Source of the DNA: Halichondria panicea
Taxonomy: Eukaryota; Porifera; Demospongiae; Suberitida; Halichondriidae
Direction of reading: 5' to 3'
Length of the DNA: 64,000 nucleotides
Assembly: GCF_963675165.1 (NCBI RefSeq)
Contig: NC_087382.1
Span: 930,001-994,000, forward strand
The notes below the pieces were generated by a model. That model saw only the letters and a list, made by a program, of their open reading frames with translations. It ran no database searches and had not been told where the DNA came from. The position numbers and the translations under genes were made by a program. Positions 33,201 to 44,594 of this stretch are shown piece after piece. Numbering within the stretch: position 1 is the stretch's first letter; the number at the start of each line of letters is the position of its first letter.

Positions 33201-33690
33201 ACTGAAAGTAAGTAATTTCACATTGAGGTCATGCTAACATAAATTATAAAACTTATCTCGGACTTGATATTGGCTGCTGAAACCCTGTATATGCTTGCAT
33301 ACATTATTAGTAGATATCTTGACAATGTATTGGGGAGGCTATTAAACTTTTGACTTAGGAAGTACATGCAGGATTGTATGGTCTGATAGACCGTTTGTGG
33401 TTGTGTAATACATGCATGTAGTCACCTCAAACACAACAGAATGGCTCTTAGAGTTAGCTCCAGGCTTCAGTCAAAATAAGTATTATTATGTGGGTGTGCG
33501 TGTGTCAATGAGAAAATGTGACCCACTACTATGCTAATGCCAGTAAGCAATTCATGCATGCAAATTAAGTGCATGCATAGGTACAGTATAAGGGGACTGT
33601 GGGTTTCATTGGCCATTAAGTTAAACCATAATAACTATACGCATGCATGCTTCGATTCACCACATATATTACACAGAACTGTGATATTTA
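30226..33690. other. 3.5-kb gene-poor stretch
   Basis: I see no supported gene. A (CA)n run lies at about 30538-30568. Open frames at 30656-30964, 31272-31550 and 31907-32230 lack domains, splice sites and homologous copies here. Sequence around 31200-31560 contains GAGGTGGTCTGCTAAC and AATGAAGCCTGTC-like strings that look like worn transposon sequence. Confidence 0.45.
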
Positions 33691-33699
33691 ATATAGCAA

Positions 33700-34200
33700 T
33701 TAAAGTGGAAGCCTCAGCTAATTAATGGACAATCTAAGGGCTGTGGATGGTGTGAATCCATGCAATGTTGCTATACCGTAAAGAATCCATGCAAGGCCTG
33801 CATGTGAATGGGGTAATCTATACATAATTATACCAGCCATACATACACTCTAAAGTGGTTCTTCTGTGATATATACATGGGGAGGGGGGGGGGTGAATCC
33901 ATAAGCATGCATACCGTATTCCTGTGCATGTTATTATACCAAGGGGGTATGAAAGAAGAGAGGGATGGGACACTTTTTTGTATACGCCCTTGTTATTACT
34001 ATACACATGCATGGGGTGGCTGTAAAGTGAAAGCTTCAGCTAATGGACAATGAATTGGATCCAAGGCCTACATATATGTGAATGGTGTGAATCCATGCAA
34101 TGTTGTTACCACTGCAGCTGCAAAGGGGAGGCTTGGCTAATGGACAATGAATTTGATCTAAGGGCTGCGAATTGTGTGAATCCATGCATTGTTATGTTAC
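33700..34200 (+). repeat. Three spaced copies of a ~75-bp repeat
   Basis: GGCTAATGGACAATGAATTTGA and GTGTGAATCCATGCAATGTT occur at about 33705, 34028 and 34120, and a partial copy is near 36720 (GCAAAGGGGAGGCTATACTA). A G-rich tract interrupts near 33880-33893. Confidence 0.8.
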
Positions 34201-34319
34201 AGTCATTTTAGTAAAACTTGCAATATTTTGTGTAACTTGGCTGCAACCACAGTAGTAACCACAGAAAGGACATGATTATGAATGTAATTAAACTATGCAG
34301 TAGCAAGACCATAGATGTA

Positions 34320-35846
34320 GGAGAGAGGGATTGGAAACGGAAGTGGGCCTCGGAAAACATCCGCGCCTCGCTTTCTTGTCTTCTTTTCTTGCCTCAAATG
34401 ACGTCATTGCATAACTACTCAATCTATGATTGCATAAGCGGTGAAAGAAGAGGGAAAGAGACACAATCAACAGTGCATTGGTACATGGTAATAGTAAGGA
34501 GAATGTGCAGAGCTAGTGGTATTGGATACTTGTTTCACAGTAGATATAAAATCATCAGAGGATGCGAAATTGTGAATGTATTTGTGACTGTCAGAGGCTT
34601 CTCTTTTGCTGCCAACTTAATTAAATGAAAAGGAAAACCATCAAGAAGTCCACTAGTTTGAGGCAATAACCATGATCATTCATACGACAAGATACATAAT
34701 ACACCATGTAACTTTCTTAATAATTGTTTTCACTTTTAATGAATCAATTGTACGAAGTTTCTAGGCTGGTGAGCGCACATTTCAATTTCCAATTCATTAA
34801 GTATAATTACATACACTTGGAGACAGCAAAACACTCCACAGCACTGCCAGTTGCTTTCTAAGTGTAAAACGAGTGGGATCAAACCGAACAACATTAACAA
34901 AAACTTACACGATAAAAATGATTATTACAGCTATAATTATGATTAGTTTAGCACTCTAATCAGACAGTCTTAGATGGAGAGAAGCTGGTGAGGTATACAA
35001 GGGTGTATATATAGCCGGAACAGCCGATAACATTTACGAGGGCGGTGACGTGTAGGGGTGTAGAGAGGAGGGGTATTCTTCTGTCTTCTTTTCTTCAGCG
35101 TACTCAGTAAGTTTTGGCTTGCGAGGTATTGCTATATAAAATATAGATGAAACAGCATTTGTAGTAGTTAAATATCTCGGGCCTACAGGCCCTTCACCAC
35201 AATCTACTACCGGGCCAATAACAATTATGAGGTAAAAATAGGTGACTACACATTCATGCACACAAAAGCTATACATCCACCTGATCCAAAACTAATGCTC
35301 TTGGGGTGATCACCAATCATAAGGGAATGTATGCCTAAAATTAAAATTTCTGTAACGCTTAGCGTATTCCCAAAAAAGGGATCTTTAGTGGTGCTCTTTA
35401 ATTCAACTTTTTTCTAGCACTAAATTCTACCAGCTGATGTATGACTAATTTTCTTTGGCTTTGGGTGATACCACATGATTTACCAACAAGCATATTGAAG
35501 TATACGACCTAAACATTAATCATTTCAGAGAAAAAGGGATAAATGTGTACAATACAAGACTAAACTTACCTAAATTCAATGAAGAAGATAGTTGCAACGG
35601 TAAATAGAGCTTGAATAATGGTTATTCACTATCTATATAAAGCACAGTTGCACTGGATACTGGAAAACTTGACAGAATACTAGTGACAACTCATAAAATC
35701 CTAGATTTGCAATAATCTCAGTTACCCGCGAAGTTCCTGGGAAATAGATTAGCCCTCATTAAGCGAGGCGCGGATGTTTATCGAGGTCATATGTGAAGTA
35801 CATTGAAATCTACTTCCGTTTCCAATCCCTCTCTCCTACATCTATG
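34320..35846. mobile_element. 1.53-kb non-autonomous element, 7-bp target duplication
   Basis: The ends CATAGATGTAGGAGAGAGGG.. and ..CCCTCTCTCCTACATCTATG are inverted, and the arm includes GGGATTGGAAACGGAAGT and AACATCCGCGCCTCGCTT. The flanks are GCAAGAC (34313-34319 and 35847-35853). The ends resemble those of the 3.78-kb element at 56493-60267. No transposase is visible inside. The 7-bp duplication suggests a Dada-like class, which is only a guess. Confidence 0.88.
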
Positions 35847-36347
35847 GCAAGACCAAGTCAAATATCAGTTATGTAACAGCAAGCATGACTTCAGCGCAGC
35901 CTCAGAAACAGCTCCATATGCCAATGAAACTCAGTTGAGAATAGTTATTTAATTTACCTTATACCCATTATAAATATTTTGCGAGTTTCCCTATAATTAT
36001 ATACATCCCAGGGTGGCAGTGTCAGTGTTGTAGGCTAGTGGAGAAGGGAAGCAATATGCATTACTGCATGCTGAAAATAAGTTACATGGGTATAATTATG
36101 TATATTTAGTGTTATCTCGAAATTAATGAGAACCCTGGACACTTATACAACATTCTCTTCATTGGCATGTTTGAGCTGTTCTCTGAGGCTGTGCGAAGTC
36201 ATTATGGTGTACAGTGTACATGCAGTGCAGAAAAACTAGTGCTTGCTGTTAGATGCTTAATGGTATTCATAATCATTTATGTGGCTACAACTGTGGTTGC
36301 AGCAAAGTTTATCAGAATAATTATTGCAAGTTTTACTAAAATGACTG

Positions 36348-36709
36348 TACTGTGTTTTGCAAGTTGCTTGTCATTGTGCACAGTAAATGGGCGTTGTCTA
36401 TAGTACTACTGTGGTTACTAGATTTAATCAGGAATGTGCTGACCCATAACTTTCTTTATGTCCTCTAATCTCTACCTGCTCTTTTAGTGCACTTCTATAA
36501 CTAAAACAACTCCCATACTGGCTCAATCAATGAGGTATAGCAAGTCAACAGAGTACTGCATGTGCATATACACTAACAGCTTAGCTAACTAAGTTAGCAA
36601 ATTAATTTTTTTTGCTGAATAGACATATTCACTTTACTACAGACTCAGTAGTACTATAGACAACGCCCATTTACTGTGCACAATGACAAGCAACTTGCAA
36701 AACACAGTA
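36348..36709. mobile_element. 362-bp foldback element, 64-bp identical arms
   Basis: The arms (TACTGTGTTTTGCAAGTTGC.. and its inverse, 36348-36411 and 36646-36709) are identical as read. The loop of ~234 bp is non-coding. Part of the left flank is repeated in inverse at about 34205-34256. No target duplication was identified. Confidence 0.88.
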
Positions 36710-38798
36710 CCAGCTGCAAAGGGGAGGCTATACTAATGGGACAATGAAATTTGATCTGGTTGTGTCTAGAAATTGTCAGGTTTCTCTAAACTGCACTGGT
36801 AAGAAGTTGTAGTGGGTAGATTTTCACAAAAAGAAACTCGCTTGCATTAGTGAAGCATGTAATTAAGGTTGGCTTGGCCTAAAGGGTTGTTGGTATCATG
36901 TGTAATTCAAGTGATTAATTGGGGGAATGTTAAACCCAAGCCCAAGAAGGGGCTCAGTTGTAGTCTCAGTCATAGATACATGTACGTACAAGAGTGTGGA
37001 TACTTATGATAGCATTCTTGAAAAGCCTATAGTAGTCTATATGTATACATGCATGTATTGTATTTGCATGAAATATATTTCAAGAATGCTTGACTGACTG
37101 CATAATTATATACATGCATGTAAATTACTTTGATCGGGGGGGGGGGGGGGGGGTATGCCTCAATGAGTGTCTGAAAAAGGAGTTTTTCAGTTTGGCTCTA
37201 TATGCTTTCCACCTGTAATAAAGTGTCAAGTTAAATACTACTCTTGGAAAAGGTCAACAACAGAAACTGATAATGAAACTGATAATGATAACAACAGATT
37301 GCAGATAATAATTCTTTACATAACAGATAATGATAAGAACAGAAACTATATTCATTAATCTAATTATGGTTTTGCTGTTTGGCACCGCAATCAATCAGGA
37401 GTGCATGAATTGGAGTACATATTCATGCACTCCTGCTGCAATCCACTGTAGGGAATTTTAACAAAACAAGTATACATTGGGGACTGCTTTCTCCATACTG
37501 CATGGGGAGGTATTGCTATTATAAATTATTTGTGGTACGGTCAACACAACTCTGCACGGTGAAAATAATTGGCCAGACACTATTTTTGGGTATGGCTTCA
37601 ACGAGACTATAATTACCTCTTTCTTAACATACGAATAGTTCGTGAATGGAGCATACTGATGACCACTGTAGCTATACAATAATTATAGCTAGGTTATAGT
37701 ACATGTAGCTATATTGTGCTGTTTTTGGCTTCTTAAACAAACACACCTGCATGTGTTTTTATGGTCCTATACCATCTGCTAATTTGATTTAATAGATAAT
37801 GCACATGTTAATTTCATTACATGAATACGTGCTAGATGCATGACGGAAAATCTGCTGATAGGCTATATATAGAACCAGTGCTTTTATGGTCCTATTTGCA
37901 TGTACATTATACATGAACACGCCTTGATAGAATGAGTCAGCAACTCTTCGGTATATAAGAAGCGGCTTATATAGCTGAATCAGATATCCCCGAGCTAGCT
38001 ATATAGTATGTAAAGTCAAAATTTAGCCTACAACACAGCAAAGTAAACAGCAAAAACAATTATGGTAAGCCGGCCAGGCCATGCTTATTGGAACCTGCAT
38101 GAGTATATATAATAATTATTATACCTTTGTTTAATAGTATATGTTACATAATCGATAATGCATGATAATTATCACTAAAGCTAGAGAGCTATGTATCGTA
38201 TTAATTATTATACTGCATGCATATAGTGGTCATCATGCAAACAGTAAATGACTAACTCTTGTGAATGTATGTATAAAAACTTAAGGCATTTTTATGGGTG
38301 ATGAGGTGCAGTAAAAACCTACTGCCATTGCAGCCAAGATCTGTTGGGATCCATTAATTGGTATACTATAATCCTAATTGTTTGTGTATAAGTGTCTCTA
38401 ATTTAACGATTACGCTTGAAATGGTACATAGTGATACTAGTTATGCATCATGCAATGCATGCAGAACAATTATGATTGAAGCCTGTCCTTGCAGGGTCCT
38501 CCGTATATTAAAAGCCAATCAGTATAAAATTACCCAAATATTCACAGGTAGAATTCACTGTTTAGCTCATATTTTGCTGGTATTATAAATTCTGCTCAAG
38601 TTGTGAAATTAATGTTATTCATAGCGTTTTTAATTACTAAGTCTTGCAAGTCGTTTTAATTAGATTCATTGCATTTTCCAATTATCTGCTAGTACACATT
38701 TTTGTTACTTTACTCTCATTTGCAGAAATAGCAGAAATTAATACCCGCGAAATTAGTCAAAATAGCTATAATAATACGAGACAAGGTTAGTGAAAATA
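36710..38798. other. 2-kb gene-poor stretch with an 18-G run
   Basis: A run of 18 G lies at 37136-37153. A short inverted repeat, AGGAGTGCATGAAT / ATTCATGCACTCCT, lies at about 37394-37433. Small open frames (37167-37358, 38358-38588) are unsupported. Confidence 0.5.
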
Positions 38799-38996
38799 CC
38801 GTATATAGCGGGTAATTTTGGGGGGATAAAATATTCGTGGTTGAGCAGTATTTAGCCATTTTCTGGATTTATTTTTGTGGTTGCTGGCTTGCACTGCAGG
38901 TAAAGGTAGCTTCATTCATGGGTAAAATTTCATGGTCAGACCTTCAAGCACGAAAACCACAAATATTTTGCCCCACGAAAATTACCCTCTATACGG
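38799..38996. mobile_element. 198-bp MITE with CCGTATA ends
   Basis: CCGTATATAGCGGGTAATTT and AAAATTACCCTCTATACGG are imperfect inverses, and the match extends to AAAATATTCGTGGTT on the left. It abuts the satellite array on the right. Confidence 0.8.
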
Positions 38997-39002
38997 TGGA
39001 CA

Positions 39003-39880
39003 ATACAAGGATTGGGGTCCGTCAGGTTAGGGTTAGGGTTAGGGTTAGGGTTAGGGTTAGGCTTTATCCAGGGTCCTCCCCGAATCTCAAATCCAAAACT
39101 GGGCGTGGTCAAATTGCATGTTTGAGACATAGCTAGGTTTATAGTGAAAACTATAGCCAAGGTCCTGGACAATACAAGGATTATGGTCCGTCCAGGGTCC
39201 TCCCCAAGCCTCAAATACAAAATTGGGCGTGGTTATGCATGTTTTGAGACATAGGTTTATAGTGAAAAACTATAGCCAAGGTCCTGGACAATACAAGGAT
39301 TGGGGTCCGTCCAGGGTCCTCCCCAAGCCTCAATTACAAAATTGGGCGTGGTCATGCATGTTTTGAGACATAGGTTTATAGCGGAAAACTATAGCCAAGG
39401 TCCTGGACAATACAAGGATTGGGGTCCGTCCAGGGTCCTCCCCAAGCCTCAAATACAAAATTGGGCGTGGTCATGCATGTTTTGAGACATAGGTTTATAG
39501 TGGAAAACTATAGCCAAGGTCCTGGACAATACAAGGATTGGGGTCCGTCCAGGGTCCTCCCCAAGCCTCAAATACAAAATTGGGTGTGGTCAATTTGCAT
39601 GTTTTGAGGTATATAGGTTTATAGTGGAAAACTATAGCCAAGGTCCTGGACAATACAAGGATTAGGGTCCGTCCAGGGTCCTCCCCAAGCCTCAAATACA
39701 CAACATTGGGCGTGGTCATGCATGTTTTGAGACATAGGTTTATAGTGAAAAATTATAGCCAAGGTCCTGGACAATACAAGGATTGGGGTCCGTCCAGGGT
39801 CCTCCCCAAGCCTCAAATACAAAATTGGGCGTGGTCAAGTTGTATGTTTTGAGACAAGGTTATAGGTCCAAGGTCCTGCC
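39003..39880 (+). repeat. ~119-bp satellite array, about seven units
   Basis: Each unit carries AGGGTCCTCCCCAAGCCTCA, AAATTGGGCGTGGTCA and AAGGTCCTGGACAATACAAG. Units are about 95% alike. A decayed copy lies at 40610-40800. Open frames on both strands are repeat artefacts. Confidence 0.96.
39025..39060 (+). repeat. Interstitial telomere-type repeat (GGTTAG x6)
   Basis: Six perfect hexamers sit at the left edge of the satellite, between GGGGTCCGTCA and CTTTATCCAGGGTCC. A short inverse run, TAACCCTAACCCTAACCCC, occurs at about 40858. Not a chromosome end, because unique DNA continues on both sides. Confidence 0.95.
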
Positions 39881-39985
39881 AGGAAGCCGAAGTTCAACCT
39901 GACAAATGTACATGTTATGAGACAAGGCCCTGGACAATATTGGAATTGGGGTTCACCAAGGCCCCCATGCATGCAGGGTCATCAC

Positions 39986-40587
39986 TAGTCTTGGTCCCAG
40001 GCCGATTTGAACAAAGTTACTAAATACGGCCTGGTATATTAATTGTATCTGGGCGTGGCAGGAGAAGCAGAGATCGATTCGCACTTTGTTTCTTGTCATA
40101 TTTCCCCGTTTAAGTATAATATCGTAATTTAACTCCGTGCATGTGTGCTCTTAAGTACTAAAATCTAGCCATAGTAGATTATCTAGCTAGCTAGCTACAG
40201 CAAGTTTAATTAAGTTACATTGTCTTGCTGAAGTAAGAAGGCCTCGCTCTCATTGCAAAACAGGCCCAGGCTTTCAAGCTCTTGTCAGAAGGAAGAAACG
40301 TCTTTGTGTCTGGTTTTCACATGGTATGGCAAGTCTCTCGCTATCAATTGCTGCCCTTTGTGATGGACTATACAAGCTAGTAGGTATAGTACCAACACTG
40401 CCTGCCCTTGTCGACAGGTGTGTTGTTCCTATTCTTACAAAATCTCTCTGCTTTTGTTGTTGGTTGACCGTTCCTAACCACGACCAAATACAATCAACAC
40501 CAGGCCACGACCAGATACACACCCAGATACAATCAACACCAGGCCTAGTTGGCGGCCTAGCGTTATTTTAGAGACAACTCGGCTGGG
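39986..40587. mobile_element. 602-bp MITE of the TAGCCTCG-like family
   Basis: Ends are TAGTCTTGGTCCCAGGCCG and CGGCTGGGAACGAGGCTA. Flanks GTCATCAC (39978-39985) and GACATCAC (40588-40595) differ at one base. No coding content. Confidence 0.8.
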
Positions 40588-41122
40588 AACGAGGCTAGAC
40601 ATCACCAAATGCTAAACTTGATCCAGGGTCCTCCCCATGCAAAATTTTCGGTCCAACAAAATTACATGTCAAGGGTTATAGTGAAACTATAGATCCATAG
40701 CCAAGGTTTGGATAAGGTTTGGACAATACAAGGATTGGCCATGGGTCCACGGTGTCCAGGGTCTTCCCTAAAGTTTAAATTCTGCCCCACATTGGTTAAA
40801 TAATGGGTTATGAGCCATATAGCTAGTGCATGGAACTAGCAGCTCCACCATGCAGGGTAACCCTAACCCTAACCCCATTCAAAACCTCAAATATAATTAT
40901 GGCCCGAGATAATTATTTGGCCATGCGACATAATTTTATGTTATAAAAGGCAAATTGTGTGACCCGGCCAAGACCCTGCATGAACAAGACAAAATAAGAA
41001 TTTGATTCGATGATCTCCTACACCCCCAGAAGTTGAATTGTTTAAGAGTGCATGAATAATAATTATATTGTATACTAGATCTATTATATTCCCTGATTCC
41101 CTCTTAAATTGATTTTGAATAG
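40588..41122. other. Non-coding stretch with a decayed satellite copy
   Basis: Holds a worn copy of the 119-bp unit (AGGGTCCTCCCCATGC) and the inverse telomere-type run. The sequence before 41123 could be an intron of the next gene. Confidence 0.55.
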
Positions 41123-42478
41123 GATAATGGACCTGGATTGTGCTTTGATCTCATTGATGTCACAAAGGATGACAGGCTAAAGTCTATAAAAATTCTGATC
41201 GAACACATCAAGAAACTTGGGAAGGACTGGCTCTACATATACATAGGGAAAACACATATAAAAGGCAACAAATTAAAACCATTCGACAAGACAAACCAAG
41301 AAACGTGGGATTTAAAAGCAATACAAAATAGAAAAAGTGATCACTCCATAAATAAGGGGTTGACTAATCTAACAGTGATAAGTGTAATCACTAATGCAGA
41401 AGTTCCAAGTCATAGCTTGCTCCAAACTAGATCTATAGAGCATAATATTCTCATGAGTATTGAAGAGCAGTATGCCCTGAGTCTCGAAAGTGAGATAATA
41501 AATCAACTAAGATTTTCAGATTTTGGAGCTAAATTAGTTAATGTGACATCTAACGCTGGAAATTTGAAGAAAAAAGATTGTGATGGTTTCGTAATTTACA
41601 TGGCTTATGGCAATACACTTTCAGAAGCATATATATGTACACTTAGTCTACCAATCACACCTTGTGAACTCACACCTATGTCCACAAGTATCCCACTTAT
41701 TTCTTCAAATCAAAGCTATGAATTTGAAGACATAACACCAGTTAATTCCCCAGGCAGCATTATACACAATGAAGAAGTCATGACACCACCAAAAAGTCAG
41801 CAACAAGCTACAATAACAACTCTGAAAAGTGACTGTGCAGAATTTACAAATACTTCACCACTGACACATTGTGACTCAAGACAAGAGCAGAGCCTCAAAT
41901 TTCAAGACATGACGCTAGTTAATTCCCCAAGCAGCAATACGCACAAAGAAGTCACAGCACCCGTTTTTCTACCACCAGTACTAACTGATGATCTTAAAAC
42001 TAGTCAGCATACTGCAACAAGGTTTACTAGGAATATTTCTGAATCACCACAAACAAGTTTGTATGCACACAATTCGTCGGTCACAAGTAGTAGAAATCAC
42101 CGTAGATCAAAGTGTGAAAAACAATATGCTAAGCAAAGACATGAAACAACACCATACCAGCGCAAAAGGTCCACAACATCAGTTGTGTTCTATGGCATAG
42201 ACACTGGACAAAGTACAGATCATTTCTATGATAGGAAACGCGCTGCCTACAATCAAATTAGACGTATTGTGAAGAAACTACCACAGATTGATACTAATGA
42301 CTGGAAAGACGCAAAATTATGGACTGAATCTATGACACTGCTTGGCAAAAAGTCACATTATCCGGTACGTTGTCCGGTATGTATTGATTTTCATTCAGAA
42401 CAAACAGCAACAGAAATCTTAAACAATAACAAGTTATTTCGTTATCACAAAATAGGAGTAAAACCTTTCAATGCGTAG
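41123..42478 (+). CDS. Unrecognised protein with putative GIY-YIG-like N-terminus (last exon)
   Basis: There is no ATG at the start of the open frame; an acceptor-like TTTTGAATAG precedes DNGPGLCFDLIDVTKDD, so this is probably a terminal exon with earlier exons unseen. The frame runs about 450 residues to TAG at 42476-42478. The first 150 residues include KDWLYIYIGKTHIKG, DHSINKGLTNLTV and DGFVIYMAYG, which suggest a GIY-YIG-like nuclease fold (GKTH in place of the usual second motif). A long Ser/Thr/Pro-rich linker (about residues 190-330) follows, then a conserved-looking end (VVFYGIDTGQSTDHFYDRKR, RCPVCIDFHSEQ). The fold call is tentative. It could be a host gene or a transposon-borne protein. 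Confidence 0.6.
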   Translation, partial: DNGPGLCFDLIDVTKDDRLKSIKILIEHIKKLGKDWLYIYIGKTHIKGNKLKPFDKTNQETWDLKAIQNRKSDHSINKGLTNLTVISVITNAEVPSHSLLQTRSIEHNILMSIEEQYALSLESEIINQLRFSDFGAKLVNVTSNAGNLKKKDCDGFVIYMAYGNTLSEAYICTLSLPITPCELTPMSTSIPLISSNQSYEFEDITPVNSPGSIIHNEEVMTPPKSQQQATITTLKSDCAEFTNTSPLTHCDSRQEQSLKFQDMTLVNSPSSNTHKEVTAPVFLPPVLTDDLKTSQHTATRFTRNISESPQTSLYAHNSSVTSSRNHRRSKCEKQYAKQRHETTPYQRKRSTTSVVFYGIDTGQSTDHFYDRKRAAYNQIRRIVKKLPQIDTNDWKDAKLWTESMTLLGKKSHYPVRCPVCIDFHSEQTATEILNNNKLFRYHKIGVKPFNA

Positions 42479-43265
42479 AACGGATTCTTTTGAACAGTGC
42501 TATAATTATTACATGTACATGCTAAGGAAAAAATAGATTGTAATTTGCTTTTTATAGCTGTTTTAGCAATGCTTCACTCGTGTTCAATATATAGTTATAC
42601 ATATTATTATATAATTATGCATGAAGAGTTGGAAAGAGAGGGATTAATAGCTAGCTATATACAGTTCATTGAATGTGAACATTTAAGCAAGAAAAAAATA
42701 TGCAGCCCTGCCTCATCATAATTATAAGACCCACCTCTCTAGTTCTCTGGCCACCAATGCGGTCCTCAAGTGGTCATCCAGACCTATTAAAAGGGTCAAA
42801 AGAGACGTGTGGTTGTATCAGAGCAGATTGGGATTCAGTTAATGTGGAGCTATTGTACAGATTCGAACACCACACACTCTTTCACTGACGTTGACTCGGC
42901 TCTATCCCAGTGGAAAAACTCATATTTCAGTTCTCAGTTGACACATCCCTGTCTCTACTCGCAAACATATCCCTAACTGAGATTATTAAATTTTGTTTAC
43001 TTCGTAGCAGGGATTGCAGTCACTCCCATGCCAAAGCCGATTCCACTTGGTCAAAGTTTCGCTCTCTCCGAAATCGCTCAGTTGCTGCAGTTTTCGGGCA
43101 GCTAAGTGGGCTTTCCTACTTGAAAGAGCATGGGCAATATAATTAAGTCACCCAATTAGGAATTTTGGTCAACTTACCATGCGCTGTCACTAACTAAGCA
43201 GCATATACATGCAAGAGAACAACTCGCGGAGAGGGAAACATTCCTCTACAAACCAGGATATGTTA
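42479..43265. other. Non-coding or decayed DNA
   Basis: An open frame at 42910-43146 (SLRNRSVAAVFGQLSG) has coding-like composition but no recognisable domain or start context. The rest is AT-rich. Confidence 0.35.
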
Positions 43266-43269
43266 TACA

Positions 43270-43560
43270 CAATGATTGTTTATTTACAAAACAGAAGCCC
43301 AACACATACTTTATAGATGGAGATGAATGGGAGTTTAAAATAAACTTATGTACACATGGTGTGTCCATGGTAATCATTAGAGTACTCTACTGGTCTGGAC
43401 TGGGTGAAACTGAAAGATAATATAAGAACAATACTTGGGGAAGAGATGTGCTACTATAGGACCACAATGACAAGTTGAATGTCATGCTCTTAACATAAAC
43501 CAACCTCTAGAATACGCTTTCACTACCGTATATAGATCTAGTCAATATCTTTAGTGACTA
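43270..43560 (+). repeat. Orphan downstream block of a TRAF-type unit
   Basis: It matches 27755-27840 plus 28200-28390 (ACAGAAGCCCAACACATACT, GAACAATACTTGGGGAAGAG, AGAATACGCTTTCACTA) and has no MITE. There is no TRAF-type gene immediately upstream, so the unit it belonged to has been truncated. Confidence 0.88.
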
Positions 43561-44594
43561 CTGTACAGTTGACGTACACAAGGTTGAACAACAAACCACA
43601 ATGACCAAATGCTCCTCACAATGTACACTATATAATGGACTTGCCTTGTTGTTGGAACAGCTCGGCCAATTCCTCAGTGTATACATATTCTACTGTACTT
43701 ATCTTGTTGATAAAATTATTGTTGGTACATCTATGTGCGTATCTTGATCCCTAAATGACTATGATTAGATTTCAGCTCCCTCCACTGGACACAACATCAA
43801 TCCTCTGTACAGCACTGTAGCCATGAGTTCCATCATAACACAGAGTCGGCCTCATGGGGTCTAGACTACCATGATCGCGATCGTTAGCTAATAGTGCAAT
43901 AGGTTAGGCTGAGCAGCCCCAGAGCAGCCCCTCCCCTAGCTTCAATACAACAGCAACAACTAGTGATTGTGATAATAAAGGAGATAATTAAAATGCAGTT
44001 GAATCAGACAAGATATCGCAATGCTATAGTCTAGCATGTCCACATGCACAAACCTAATTAACTAGATACTACGTCAATATGTCAATGTTCATAGTAGATC
44101 CTGATGGTACACTTGCTGTGTACTTCTGCTTCTTGCATGCTTGGTATCTTCTCACCTCACACACATGCGCATAGATCTACTCTGCTCAGTCCCACTCTGC
44201 TGACACTAGCTCACACGAATGTCCTGTGAGGGAGGATTATACCAAGATTGAGGAAGAGACACACCTCTCTATAGCACTACTTTCAACTACACCATATTGT
44301 TATACAGTGAAACCTGTCAAATGACACAGAATTTAAAAAGTGATATGAAAATGAGGAAATGCGTCTAATTTTAATCTTCTCAATTGCGGACAAAATCACT
44401 TTTGTGTGCCTATAAAATTAATAGGACCTTCAAACAAAAGGTTTAAGCACTTGTAAAAATGTGTTACTCCTAAAGGAACTAGTACATATCACATGACTCC
44501 TCTGGCCTACACAAACTGACCTTATACCAAAAATTCTTGAGGCTTAAAACCACAGAAGACTCAGAGAGATAACACTTTCAGTACTATTAGAGCA
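43561..44594. other. Intergenic DNA upstream of TRAF-type paralog 3
   Basis: AGCTCACACGAATGTCCTGTGAGGG near 44211 matches a stretch near 25770. The last ~100 bp (ATTCTTGAGGCTTAAAACCAC .. TTCAGTACTATTAGAGCAATGG) resemble those before paralogs 2 and 4, so the promoter was duplicated too. Confidence 0.55.

Noticed and set aside
39025..39060. Chromosome end
   Set aside because: Only six hexamers, with kilobases of other sequence on both sides.
38837..39822. Several 60-100-codon frames
   Set aside because: They lie in the 119-bp satellite and telomere-type repeats and repeat with it.
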